Assembly (NCBI RefSeq): GCF_001011035.1
Contig: NZ_CP011492.1
Span: forward strand, 3,791,501-3,855,500
Source of the DNA: Streptomyces sp. CNQ-509
GTDB taxonomy: Bacteria; Actinomycetota; Actinomycetes; Streptomycetales; Streptomycetaceae
Length of the DNA: 64,000 nucleotides
Direction of reading: 5' to 3'
The notes under the pieces are model-generated. The model searched no databases and had not been told where the DNA came from. It was given only the letters and a program-made list of their open reading frames with translations. A program made the position numbers and the translations under genes. Positions 49,290-57,971 of this stretch are shown in pieces. The stretch's first letter is position 1. Each line of letters begins with the position of its first letter.

Positions 49290-50318
49290 CTAGCTCTTCC
49301 GAGCCAGGGGCCCTGTCCCGTGCGGCGGCTGGTCCAGGGGACGCACGGCGATGGCGATCTTGCCACGGGGGCGTCTGCGGCCCTCGCTGGTAGAGCCGCC
49401 TTCCAGCAGCGTGTGCGCCTGTGCGATGTCGGCCAGCGGTAGCACGGCGCCGATCACCGGTCGGAGTTCTCCCTGGTCGACCAGTCGGCCGAGGGCCTCG
49501 AGCTTCGCCCGGCCGGGGCTGACGAAGACGAAGTGGTAGGTCGCGTTCACGCCCCACGCGGCGAGCAGGTTCTGAGGTTCGGAGTTGTCGACGATGGACA
49601 CCACGCGGCCTCGGTCGGCGAGGACTTCCGGGCTGCGGGTGAGGGTGTCCCCGCCTACGGTGTCCAGTACGACGTCGACCCCGCCCATCGCGCGGACCTG
49701 TGGCACGTAGTCACCGGTCGAGAAGTCAATCGCGAGGTCGGCGCCGAGTTCGGTGACGAACTCGTGATCCCTGGCCCGCGCGGTGGTCACCACCTCGGCC
49801 CCGAGCGCGCTGGCGACCTGGACGGCGACCGAGCCGGCCCCGCCCGCTCCACCGTGCACCAGGACGCGCTCCCCGGCCCGCAACCCGGCGCGTTCGACCA
49901 GTGCTTCCCACACCGTCACGCCCACAAGCGCGAGACCGGCAGCCTCGACGTGCGACAAGCGCGCGGGCTTGCGGGCGACCAGAGCCTGGTCGACTACGTG
50001 GAACTCGGCATAGGTTCCCTGCCCGGCGAACACCGGCGCCAGGTACCAGACCTCGTCGCCCTGCCGGAAGTCGTCCGCCCCGGGTCCGGTCCCGGCCACC
50101 ACGCCAGACACGTCGTTGCCGATGACCGCGGGCAGCGCCACCTGGTCTCGGTAGTCGCCGCGCCGGGTCTGCAGGTCGAGGGGGTTCACGGAGGTGGCCA
50201 TCACACGTACCAGCACCTGGCCGGGCCCCGGAGTGGGCCGTGGCAGCTCTCGGGTGGCGAACGCGGTGTCCGCGCCACCGAAGCGGACGAGTTCCATCAC
50301 ACGCATCGAGGTTGACAT
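49290..50318 (-). CDS. Zinc-free NAD(P)H:quinone oxidoreductase (MDR family)
   Basis: 342 residues. Medium-chain dehydrogenase/reductase fold with the GroES-like N-terminus (VNPLDLQTRRGDYRDQVALP; VIGNDVSGVV) and nucleotide motif VHGGAGGAGSVAVQVASALG. The zinc-ligand cysteines of alcohol dehydrogenases are absent, so a quinone or enone reductase is likely. ATG 50318. Divergent from an arsR gene 57 bases away with a palindromic operator between; the pair looks like a self-contained stress module. Confidence 0.9.
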   Translation of the reverse strand: MSTSMRVMELVRFGGADTAFATRELPRPTPGPGQVLVRVMATSVNPLDLQTRRGDYRDQVALPAVIGNDVSGVVAGTGPGADDFRQGDEVWYLAPVFAGQGTYAEFHVVDQALVARKPARLSHVEAAGLALVGVTVWEALVERAGLRAGERVLVHGGAGGAGSVAVQVASALGAEVVTTARARDHEFVTELGADLAIDFSTGDYVPQVRAMGGVDVVLDTVGGDTLTRSPEVLADRGRVVSIVDNSEPQNLLAAWGVNATYHFVFVSPGRAKLEALGRLVDQGELRPVIGAVLPLADIAQAHTLLEGGSTSEGRRRPRGKIAIAVRPLDQPPHGTGPLARKS

Positions 50319-50320
50319 GC

Positions 50321-50337
50321 GTCAATCTTAGATTGAC
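50321..50337. promoter_or_regulatory. Operator between oxidoreductase and arsR genes
   Basis: GTCAATC-TTA-GATTGAC, a perfect 7-bp inverted repeat with 3-base centre, two bases ahead of the oxidoreductase start codon. A related half (TTGACAT, 50312-50318) overlaps that start codon. The surrounding 50 bases are markedly AT-rich. Binding by the adjacent ArsR protein is inference. Confidence 0.72.
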
Positions 50338-50375
50338 ATATTCCAAATCACCAATGCATCTGTTATGATGGGCGC

Positions 50376-50684
50376 GTGTTCTCGGAGGAGGAGTTGCTGG
50401 CTGTGTTCCGGGCCCTGTCCAACCCGGCCCGCCGCCAGATGCTGGTGTGGCTCAAGGAGCCGATGAGCTTCCCCGGCCAGGATCCCGACGACGTCGAGAT
50501 TGGCGTCTGCGTGACCGACGTCCGGCAACGTGCAGGTCTGAGCCAGCCGACCACCTCGCAGTACCTCGCGATGCTGCGGCAAGCGGGGTTGGTGGTCGCC
50601 ACCCGGCGGGGGAAGTGGACCTACTACCGCCGCGACGAGGCGAACATAGCCCGCCTCGTGGAGACCCTGCGCGACGTCTTTTAG
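50376..50684 (+). CDS. ArsR family repressor
   Basis: 102 residues from GTG 50376. Winged helix-turn-helix: FRALSNPARRQMLVWL, then DVRQRAGLSQPTTSQYLAML and the wing RRGKWTYYRRDE. A single Cys precedes the recognition helix (IGVCVTDV), not the CxC metal motif of classical ArsR, so redox or electrophile sensing by cysteine modification is as likely as metal sensing. Divergent from the oxidoreductase. Confidence 0.9.
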   Translation: MFSEEELLAVFRALSNPARRQMLVWLKEPMSFPGQDPDDVEIGVCVTDVRQRAGLSQPTTSQYLAMLRQAGLVVATRRGKWTYYRRDEANIARLVETLRDVF

Positions 50685-50880
50685 GCCGTGTCGAAAGTGG
50701 ATCTTGAGCTGTACGGAAAGTGTCGGTACACGGTGCCCAGGCCCACCTGAGCGCGGCCGGCGATGGCACGTATGGGTGCGTTCACACCCTGCTCAACGAA
50801 CACCTGGGCCGCACCCGTCAGGAGAACCTGACGGGTGCGCTGAGCTCCGGCCTCCCGGGCGCCTCCTGGTAATCCCCTCC
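50681..50880 (-). pseudogene. TetR family regulator, N-terminal remnant
   Basis: On the minus strand the frame reads RTRQVLLTGAAQVFVEQGV, then RAIAGRAQVGLGTVYRHFP, which is an unmistakable TetR helix-turn-helix. It then becomes unrelated (YSSRSTFDTA) and stops at 50681. No start codon precedes it: an in-frame stop lies just upstream. The ligand-binding domain is entirely missing. This is a decayed fragment, adding to the evidence for rearrangement here. Confidence 0.75.
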
Positions 50881-51039
50881 CTGCTCAGGGCACGGGACTA
50901 CTGCATGATCGGGTGACAGGGGGGTTTATGCAGCTGGAGCGATCCTGGTGCCGCGGTCCCGAGCCCGGCTCCGGTGTCGTTTGCGCTGTGTATCATCGGG
51001 CTTCGTAGTCGAATGTCTCTGGAAGGACGAGGTAGCGCG

Positions 51040-51174
51040 GTGAAGAAGCTGTTCCTGATCGCATTGGCCGCTCTGGGCGGGCTTCTCGTGTACCGCCAGA
51101 TCCAGGCGGATCGCGCCGAGCAAGACCTGTGGACGGAGGCCACCGACTCGGTGCCCTCCTCTTCGGGCGTCTGA
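51040..51174 (+). CDS. DLW-39 family small protein
   Basis: 44 residues from GTG 51040 (GAGG eight bases upstream). One hydrophobic segment (KKLFLIALAALGGLLVYRQI) then RAEQDLWTEATDSVPSSSGV, the conserved DLW-containing pattern of this actinobacterial family. It usually lies close to gyrA and the tRNA genes, so in this genome it marks the right-hand edge of the accessory patch. Function unknown. Confidence 0.86.
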   Translation: MKKLFLIALAALGGLLVYRQIQADRAEQDLWTEATDSVPSSSGV

Positions 51175-51220
51175 GACGCGAGAGTTCCGAGCAGAGCCGC
51201 CCGTTCCGGGCAGGCCCCCG

Positions 51221-51261
51221 GGCCCCGGCCCCGCCGCTCGCGCGGCAGTGCGGCCGGGGCC
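51221..51261 (+). terminator. Terminator after DLW-39 gene
   Basis: GGCCCCGGCC (51221-51230) pairs with GGCCGGGGCC (51252-51261); the loop itself contains a smaller CCGC/GCGG hairpin. Confidence 0.65.
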
Positions 51262-51373
51262 TCGGCATGACCGGAGCGCTGTTGCACGACCGTGACGCAC
51301 GCCCCCTGTTATTTGCTACTGCACACGCTTTACGGTGCATGAGCACATGGCAGAGAACGAGGGGGGACATGTC

Positions 51374-53374
51374 ATGGAACGACCACCACGCGGCCGCCCG
51401 CGACGGCCCGCGTACGCCGGCGTGGCAGCGGTGCTCGCCGCCGCGCTGACCGCGGGACCGCTCTCCGCGGCGACCGCCGCACCCGCCGCACCGGGAACGC
51501 CCGGCGCGCCCGCCGCGCCCGCGCCGACCGGCGGCGGCCTGGTGATGGTGCTGGACTCCTCCGGCTCCATGGCCGACGACGACGGCTCCGGCGCCACCCG
51601 GATCGAGTCCGCCCGCGCGGCCGTCGGCACCGTCGTCGACGCCTTGCCCGACGGCTACCCGACCGGCCTGCGCGTCTACGGCGCCGACCGCGCCGGCGGC
51701 TGCACCGACACCCGCCTCGCCGTGCCCGTCGCGGCGCTGGACCGGGACCGCATCAAGGGCGCCGTAGCAGATGTGAAGCCGAAGGGCGACACCCCCATCG
51801 GCCACGCGCTCCGGCAGGCCGCCCGGGACCTCCCCGAGCGCCCGCCCGGCGCCCTCGGCCATCGCTCCCTCCTCCTCGTCTCGGACGGCGAGGACACCTG
51901 CGGCACCCCCGACCCCTGCGAGGTCGCGGCGCGACTCGGCGAGACCGGCGGCGCCTTCGGCGCCCTGCGCATCGACACGGTCGGCTTCCAGGTCGGCGGC
52001 AAGGCCCGCGACGAGCTGAAGTGCATCGCGGAGAAGGGACACGGCGCGTACTACGACGCCCCCGACGCCGACGCGCTCGCCCGCCAGCTCCAGCGCGCGG
52101 CCCGCCTCTCGGCCGACGGGTACCGCTTCCGCGGCGACCCGGTCGAGGGCGGCCTCGGCCGCGGCGGCGCCGCGGACGTCCGGCCCGGCCAGTATCTCGA
52201 CAGCATCGGCGCGGGCGAGACCAAGTGGTACGCCGCCGAGCTGGACGCCGCCTCCGCCGCCGACTTCGGCGTCACCGCCGTGCCGCAGCCGGGTGTGCCC
52301 GTCGCGTACGGCGACGGCATCGAGCTGGAGCTGCACGCCACCGAGGGCAACGGCACCCGGTGCGACGCCAGGGACGGGCACTTCGAGCAGGACGAGGGCG
52401 CGCAGCCGCTGACCGCCGCGGTCAGCCGCATCCCCAGCGCCGAGGGCGGCGAGCCCTGCGACGCCGCCGGCCGCTATCTCCTCAGCGTCCACCGCACGAG
52501 CGCCGCCGGCTCCGACCGGGCCCGCTGGCCGCTGGAGCTGGCCGTCGGCCGGGAGGAGCCGCTGCGCGCCGGCGTCACGCCCGCGCAGTCCGAGACGGAC
52601 TACGGCCCGGCCGGCGCCGAGGGCGCCGAACTGCCCACCGCGGACCCAGAGGACATCACCGGCGGTACGGGCTTCAACGACGCGAAGGCGATCGGCCCCG
52701 GCGTCTGGCGCGACGAACTGCTGCCCGCGCAGACGCGCTTCTACAAGGTCGTCGTCGGCTGGGGCCAGCAGCTCCGCTACCGCGTCGAGTTCGCCAACGA
52801 GCCCACGCTCGACGGCGCCGCCGGGACCTCCAGCTTCGCCGCCACCGACCTCTACTCGCCCGGCCGCGCCGTCGTCGGCGAAGGCCCGTTCAGCAGCAGC
52901 CGGAGCTACTACGGTGAGCCCGTCGCCGCCGACCTCGGTACGGTGCCGGTCAGTTGGACGAACCGCTACGAGACCGCCGCGGAGGTCGTGCCCGTGCGCC
53001 GCGGCGGTGCGTACTACCTGTCGGTCTCGCTGGGTCCCGACGCCGCGCGCTTCGCGCGGAACACGGCCATCGGCGTCGTGCTCCGCGTCGACGTGCTGGG
53101 CGAGGAGAAGTCGGGGCCGCGGCACGGGGCGCCTGCCGTCGCCGGTGACGGGAGCGGCGGCGCGAACGGCGAGGACGGCGGGAGGGATGCGCGGGCCGGG
53201 GCGGAGGGGGAATCATCGGACTCCGTCCTGCCGCTCGCCGGCGGGATCGCGGGCGGGGTGCTGCTCGTCGGCGCGGGGGCCGCGTTCGTGATCGTACGGA
53301 ACCGGAAGCGGCGGCCCGCGGGTGAAGCGCCCGCGGAAGCGGCGGCAGGCAACGGCGTAAGGGGTGGATGGTGA
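51374..53374 (+). CDS. Secreted VWA-domain protein with C-terminal membrane anchor
   Basis: 666 residues from ATG 51374, since GAGGGG precedes it by nine bases; GTG 51335 is an alternative. Signal peptide (about 1-36), VWA domain with an intact MIDAS motif (LDSSGSM; TPIGHA; SDGEDTC), two beta-rich modules (around YGDGIELEL at 312 and GGTGFNDAKAI at 429), a disordered linker, one helix at about 619-642 and a short basic tail. The next gene codes a paralogue of its modules and overlaps its stop (ATGGTGA). Probably a surface adhesion or sensing protein; partner unknown. Confidence 0.87.
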   Translation: MERPPRGRPRRPAYAGVAAVLAAALTAGPLSAATAAPAAPGTPGAPAAPAPTGGGLVMVLDSSGSMADDDGSGATRIESARAAVGTVVDALPDGYPTGLRVYGADRAGGCTDTRLAVPVAALDRDRIKGAVADVKPKGDTPIGHALRQAARDLPERPPGALGHRSLLLVSDGEDTCGTPDPCEVAARLGETGGAFGALRIDTVGFQVGGKARDELKCIAEKGHGAYYDAPDADALARQLQRAARLSADGYRFRGDPVEGGLGRGGAADVRPGQYLDSIGAGETKWYAAELDAASAADFGVTAVPQPGVPVAYGDGIELELHATEGNGTRCDARDGHFEQDEGAQPLTAAVSRIPSAEGGEPCDAAGRYLLSVHRTSAAGSDRARWPLELAVGREEPLRAGVTPAQSETDYGPAGAEGAELPTADPEDITGGTGFNDAKAIGPGVWRDELLPAQTRFYKVVVGWGQQLRYRVEFANEPTLDGAAGTSSFAATDLYSPGRAVVGEGPFSSSRSYYGEPVAADLGTVPVSWTNRYETAAEVVPVRRGGAYYLSVSLGPDAARFARNTAIGVVLRVDVLGEEKSGPRHGAPAVAGDGSGGANGEDGGRDARAGAEGESSDSVLPLAGGIAGGVLLVGAGAAFVIVRNRKRRPAGEAPAEAAAGNGVRGGW

Positions 53375-54858
53375 GGACGCGAACGATGGCGGGGCCGGCC
53401 GCGGCGCTGGCGGTGGCCGCGCTGGCGGCGCAGGCCGCGCTCCCGGCGGCGGCTCCGGCCGCGGCGGCGGCCGGCCGGCAGGGCGCGGCGCCGGTGAACT
53501 CGCCGGTCGACGCCGGCGAGTACCGGACGGCGGAGGACGCCGAGCCCATCGAGGGCGCCGCGAGCAGCACCGGCGGCGAGAAGGTGGAGGCCGGCAAGAC
53601 CTACACCGACTCCCTCGCCCCCGGCGACGAGCTGTACTACAGCGTCACGCTCGACGCGAAGTCCCACGCCTGGATATCCGCCGTGGCCGCGCCGAAGCCG
53701 GGCACCAAGGTCGCGTACGGCGACGGCATCGAGCTGGAGCTGGAGAGCAAGGGCGGCGACCGGTGCAGCAGCTCCGACGTCGACTTCGCCGCCGACGGCG
53801 CGGCCCGGCCGATCGCCGACTACGTCGGGCGCGTCGTCCAGCCCGGCGGCGCCTGCCAGGAGGCCGGCGTCTACCACCTCATCGTCACCCGCGTCAGCGA
53901 CGCGACCTCCAGCCCGGCGGAGTGGCCGCTGGAGCTGCGCTTCATGGCGGAGCCGCCGCTGGCGAAGGCCGGGCCGACGACCCCGCCGGACCCGCAGTCG
54001 ATCCCCACCGAGGCCCCGCCGCCGCCGACCGGCAAGGCCGAGCCGCGCAAGGGCGGCACCGGGTTCAACGACGCGGTCGCCATCGACCACGGCGTGTGGA
54101 CGGACGAGATCCGGCCGGGCGCCACGCACTTCTACCGGGTGCCGCTCGACTGGGGCCAGCAGCTCTTCCTGCAGACCGAGTTCGGCACGACGCGGGTGAG
54201 CGACGAGACGGCGTTCGCCTCCAACGGGGTGCGCGTCGACTTCTACAACCCCGCCCGCGGGTTCGTCGCCGACGAGAACGAGACGTACTTCGGCGACGAC
54301 CCCGCGGCGATCCCCGCCGTGGCCCCGCCGGTGGCGTACGAGAACCGCTACGCGTCCTACAGCCGTGAACTCGGCAACGTCGGCTTCGCGGGCTGGTACT
54401 ACCTCGCCGTCAGCGTCTCCGAGGAGGTCGGGGAGTTCGCGGACGGGCCGGTGCCGGTGGAGCTGCGGACGACCGTCAAGGGCGAGCCCGAGGAGGGCCC
54501 GGCGTACGACGGGGACGCGGCGGCGGCCGGCTTCGGGGTGACGGACGACGACCGCGACACGGCGGCGGAGGGCACGGCGGCCGGCGCGGAGAGCGACGGG
54601 GACGGTGCCGGGAAGAAGATCCTGGCGATCGCCGGGATCGGCGCGGGCGTGGTCCTGCTGGCGGGTCTGGGCCTGTGGACGCTGCTGGCACGGCGCCGGG
54701 CGGTGCCGGGCGCGGCGGGCGGCCCGCAGGTGGCGGGCGCGGACACGCAGACGGCGCCCGGGGCGTACGGGAGCGGAGCCGGCGGTCCGGCGTACGGCGA
54801 GCGGCCGTACGGGGACGGGCACCCGCCGCTGCCGCCGCAGCAGAACTGGCGGCAGTAG
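53368..54858 (+). CDS. Membrane-anchored surface protein, paralogue of the VWA protein's modules
   Basis: 496 residues (ATG 53368 or GTG 53371), overlapping the upstream gene by seven bases. Signal peptide (1-33), two modules matching those of the VWA protein in order (YGDGIELEL near 116; GGTGFNDAVAI near 229, then HFYRVPLDWGQQLF), one membrane helix at about 417-442, and a Gly/Pro-rich cytoplasmic tail. No VWA domain. The pair looks like one arising from duplication and loss or gain of VWA. Converges on a kinase gene 36 bases away. Confidence 0.83.
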   Translation: MVRTRTMAGPAAALAVAALAAQAALPAAAPAAAAAGRQGAAPVNSPVDAGEYRTAEDAEPIEGAASSTGGEKVEAGKTYTDSLAPGDELYYSVTLDAKSHAWISAVAAPKPGTKVAYGDGIELELESKGGDRCSSSDVDFAADGAARPIADYVGRVVQPGGACQEAGVYHLIVTRVSDATSSPAEWPLELRFMAEPPLAKAGPTTPPDPQSIPTEAPPPPTGKAEPRKGGTGFNDAVAIDHGVWTDEIRPGATHFYRVPLDWGQQLFLQTEFGTTRVSDETAFASNGVRVDFYNPARGFVADENETYFGDDPAAIPAVAPPVAYENRYASYSRELGNVGFAGWYYLAVSVSEEVGEFADGPVPVELRTTVKGEPEEGPAYDGDAAAAGFGVTDDDRDTAAEGTAAGAESDGDGAGKKILAIAGIGAGVVLLAGLGLWTLLARRRAVPGAAGGPQVAGADTQTAPGAYGSGAGGPAYGERPYGDGHPPLPPQQNWRQ

Positions 54859-54894
54859 GGGAAGCCGCCCAGCGGGACCGCGGGCGTACGGGCG

Positions 54895-56301
54895 TCAGCC
54901 CGACACCAGCGCCCAGACGCCGGCCGCCATCAGCAGCACCGCGAGCACCGCGACCGGGATCGCCACCTTCGCCGGCGGTCCCGGTCGCCGTTGCGGCACC
55001 GCGGCGCCGGGCCGGGGCTGCGGCGGCTGGGACCGCGGCTGCGGCCGGGCCGTCGTGTACGGGGCGGTGGGCGTCGGCGGCTGCGACGCGGCGGGTGGCG
55101 CGATGCCGTAGCTGGTCGCCTCGGCCGGGTCGCCGGGGCCGGGCGGGCCCGCCGCGGGCGGGTGCGCGGTGCCGGGCCCCGCCGTGCCCGGCTCGGGCGC
55201 GGCGGCCGCGGGCGGGGGTACGTATCCGGCGCCGCCCGGCGGCGCGTACGCGGGCCCCGCCGGGCCCGCGGCGCCGGCGTCACCGGCCGGCCCCGTACCC
55301 GTACCGGGACCGAAACCGGCACCGGGACCGGGCCCCGCACCGGCACCAGGGCCGAGACCCGCACCGGCACCAAGTCCCGGACCCGGCCCCGGCGCGGCCT
55401 CCGCCGCCCTTTCCTGCGCTCGCTCGGGACCTCGCGGCCCGAACCCCACCGGCAGCGGCCCGAGCTGGTCGAAGACCTCCACCGGCTCCTCCGCCGGATC
55501 CAGCTCCGGCAGCAGCTCCGCCGCCTCCGCCAGCGCCTTCCGCGTACCCGTCGCGGTGCGGAACCGCATCTCCGGATCCGGCTGCAGCAGGCTCGCGAGC
55601 ACCTGCCACAGCGGCTCCGGCACGTCCTTCGGGGCCGGCGGCACGCCGTTCTTCAGATACATCTCCACCAGCGCCTGGCTGTCCGGACGCTCCCCGGTCA
55701 GCAGGTACAGCGCCAGCAGACCCACCGCGAACAGGTCCGCGGGAAAGTCGGGCTCGGCGCCCAGCATCTGCTCGGGCGCGAAGTAACCGGGCGTCCCGAC
55801 GACGAAGTTGGTGTCGGTCAGCCGCGGCTCGCCCTTGCGCATGGAGATGCCGAAGTCGGAGAGCCGGAGGTGCGGCCGGCCGGTGCCGGTCGCCTCCAGC
55901 AACACGTTCGCCGGCTTGATGTCGCGGTGCACGACGTTCTCGCCGTGCACCGCGGCCAGGCCGGCGAGCAGTTGGTCGAGCAGCAGGCAGACGAACCGCG
56001 GCGGGAGCGGTCCGTAGTCGCCGATCAGATGGGCCAGTGAGCCGCCGCCCACCAGATCCATCGTGAAGAGCACCTTGTCGTCGTCGGCCGCCCAACTGGC
56101 GGGTGCCAGCACGTGCGGGTGGTCGATGCGCACCGCCTGCTCGCGGACGAAGCGCAGCAGCGTGTGCGCGTCGCTCTGCTGCAGCACCTTGGCCGCCACA
56201 TAGCGCCGTCGCCGGTGATCCCAGGCGCGCCAGACCGCGCCCACCCCGCCCCGGCCGATCGGATCGATCAGCTCGTACCGCCCAGCGAAGACCTCACCCA
56301 T
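54895..56301 (-). CDS. Membrane Ser/Thr protein kinase (PknB-like)
   Basis: 468 residues. Kinase domain about 8-265 with GRGGVGAV, the lysine in VAAKVL, the catalytic loop VHRDIKPANVLL, DFG (SDFGIS) and GTPGYFAPEQ, all intact, so it should be active. A Gly/Pro/Ala-rich linker of about 170 residues follows and one helix at the extreme C-terminus (VAIPVAVLAVLLMAAGVWAL) with almost no ectodomain; it therefore cannot sense outside ligands like PASTA kinases. ATG 56301. Substrates unknown; the adjacent HTH protein and MurJ pseudokinase are candidates. Confidence 0.92.
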   Translation of the reverse strand: MGEVFAGRYELIDPIGRGGVGAVWRAWDHRRRRYVAAKVLQQSDAHTLLRFVREQAVRIDHPHVLAPASWAADDDKVLFTMDLVGGGSLAHLIGDYGPLPPRFVCLLLDQLLAGLAAVHGENVVHRDIKPANVLLEATGTGRPHLRLSDFGISMRKGEPRLTDTNFVVGTPGYFAPEQMLGAEPDFPADLFAVGLLALYLLTGERPDSQALVEMYLKNGVPPAPKDVPEPLWQVLASLLQPDPEMRFRTATGTRKALAEAAELLPELDPAEEPVEVFDQLGPLPVGFGPRGPERAQERAAEAAPGPGPGLGAGAGLGPGAGAGPGPGAGFGPGTGTGPAGDAGAAGPAGPAYAPPGGAGYVPPPAAAAPEPGTAGPGTAHPPAAGPPGPGDPAEATSYGIAPPAASQPPTPTAPYTTARPQPRSQPPQPRPGAAVPQRRPGPPAKVAIPVAVLAVLLMAAGVWALVSG

Positions 56302-56347
56302 GCTGCTGCGCCCGCCCCTTGTACGGCTTCGTTAGTAATTCACCCGG

Positions 56348-56893
56348 TTATGACTGATGTGCTTCGTAATGTGCTACGGCATCGGCGGTGCGCCCGGCGC
56401 CGTACACCCGGAGGAACTCTGCCAGCTCCGGCTGCGTCGGCGCGAGCCTGTCCGCCGCGTCGATGATGTCGCCGGCGGCGGCCACCGAGCGCAGCAGGGA
56501 CTGGATCTCCCGTACGACCCGGCGCACCGTCGTCGATCCGGTCGACGACTGCGTCTGCGCCGTCCCGAGCACCGCGCCTCCCGCGCTCTTGCGGATCCCC
56601 TCCATCCGTTCCGCCGCCTCCGCCGCGGACACGCTGCCGCTCGTCACCTCGGCGGCCAACTCCTGCAACGCCTGTACGCGCTGTACCACCGACGGATTGC
56701 CGATCTTCGCCCGCTGCCCGCTCATGAGCTGCGACAGCATCGGCGCCGAGATGCCGAGCACGGCGGCCAGCCGTGCCTGGTTCAGGCCGAGATCGTCGAT
56801 CAGCCGCCGGAACAGCACGCCCAGCGGTTCGCCATACCAGCTTCGCTGTAGTTCTCGTGCGCGTTCGCTGGTGTCCTGCCGTGGAGCTCCCAT
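56348..56893 (-). CDS. XRE-like helix-turn-helix DNA-binding protein
   Basis: 181 residues from ATG 56893 (GGGAGG eight bases upstream); the frame runs on upstream but unsupported. An HTH is visible at about 32-55 (LNQARLAAVLGISAPMLSQLM), followed by coiled helices and a C-terminal segment. It lies 46 bases ahead of the kinase gene on the same strand and is probably co-transcribed, suggesting a target or regulator of it. Homologous pairs recur in Streptomyces. Binding sites unknown. Confidence 0.83.
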   Translation of the reverse strand: MGAPRQDTSERARELQRSWYGEPLGVLFRRLIDDLGLNQARLAAVLGISAPMLSQLMSGQRAKIGNPSVVQRVQALQELAAEVTSGSVSAAEAAERMEGIRKSAGGAVLGTAQTQSSTGSTTVRRVVREIQSLLRSVAAAGDIIDAADRLAPTQPELAEFLRVYGAGRTADAVAHYEAHQS

Positions 56894-57060
56894 GCCGTGC
56901 GGCCTCCCCAGATGTCCCCGAGTCCAGATTCGCGCTTGCGAACTGCATCCTACGGAGCGGGACCGCCCCCAGACAGACCTCGGGGAGGTGAGATAACCGG
57001 GACGCGTTCTTCCACGTCCGCGACGGTCTACGCGTGCCACTCCGGGCACCCGCCGGGGGC

Positions 57061-57924
57061 TCAGGACAGCTCGGGCGGCGGGGTGCGCTCCTCGTCGACG
57101 CGGTCCACGCGCTCCAGCTCACCCCAGACGACGTAGCGGTGCCGGGAGGTGTACATCGGGGTGCACGTGGTGAGCGTGATGTACCGTCCGGGCTTCGTCT
57201 TCCCGGACTCCTCCGGGGTCTTGTCCAGCACGGCGGTGTTGTACTTCGACGTCTCGGAGAGCACGGCGTACGTCTTGTAGACGTACCAGCGGTCCTTCGT
57301 CTCGAAGACGATCGGGTCGCCCTCCTCTATGCGGTGGATGTCGTGGAACTTCGCGCCGTGCCCGTCGCGGTGGGCGGCGAGCGTGAAGTTGCCGCGGCGG
57401 TCCCAGGGCATGGCCGACTTCTTCGGCTCGGTGTAGTAGCCGGCGACGCCCTTGTTCAGGTCGTCGGTCGCCGTGCCCTTGCGGACGAGGATGTTCTCCT
57501 CCATCGCGGGCACGTGCAGGAAGCCGATGCCGCCCTTGAGGTCGCCGATGTCCACGGGGCGGGGCTTGCCGTCGTCCGGGGTGTTCTCCCAGGAGTCGCG
57601 GAGGTCGTCGGTCATGCGGCCGGCTTCGCGGTTGGCCTGGACGTTGGTCCAGTACAGGGAGTAGACGACGAAGAGGGCCATCAGGACGCCGACGGTGATC
57701 AGCACCTCGCCGAAGAGGCTGACGGCCCCGGCGAGGAGACCGCGGCGGCGGGGCCGGGGCGGGGCCGCTTCTCCGGCTTCTTCCTCCGCGGCCGTTTCCC
57801 CGTCGTCCCGTACGGGCCCGGCCGCTTCTTCCCCGGCGTCCTCCGGCTCCCGGGCCTTCGGCGCAGCCTCTCCCGCGGCCTCCGCTGCGGGTCTGCTCTC
57901 CCGCTCATCGTCCGTCGCTGCCAC
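57061..57924 (-). CDS. srtE: Class E sortase (short form)
   Basis: 287 residues. Acidic Ala/Glu-rich cytoplasmic N-terminus, one membrane helix at about 68-95, then the sortase beta-barrel: catalytic His in LAAHRDGHG, catalytic Cys in TLTTCTP and Arg in YTSRHRYVVW. Class E sortases of Streptomyces anchor LAXTG proteins such as chaplins. No sorting substrate is in this window. It follows the larger sortase by 47 bases. Confidence 0.93.
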   Translation of the reverse strand: MAATDDERESRPAAEAAGEAAPKAREPEDAGEEAAGPVRDDGETAAEEEAGEAAPPRPRRRGLLAGAVSLFGEVLITVGVLMALFVVYSLYWTNVQANREAGRMTDDLRDSWENTPDDGKPRPVDIGDLKGGIGFLHVPAMEENILVRKGTATDDLNKGVAGYYTEPKKSAMPWDRRGNFTLAAHRDGHGAKFHDIHRIEEGDPIVFETKDRWYVYKTYAVLSETSKYNTAVLDKTPEESGKTKPGRYITLTTCTPMYTSRHRYVVWGELERVDRVDEERTPPPELS

Positions 57925-57971
57925 CGCTTCCCCGTCCGTTCCGTCCGCCGGCCTCCGGCCGCCCGTACCGC

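Noticed and set aside
50704-51300. Short open frames on both strands between arsR and the DLW-39 gene
   Set aside because: None matches a family or has a ribosome binding site except DLW-39; the TetR-like reading in another frame explains part of the region.
51175-51330. Possible displaced tRNA-Ala or other RNA gene
   Set aside because: The strong inverted repeat here is a terminator-like GC stem; no cloverleaf, T loop or anticodon stem could be drawn.
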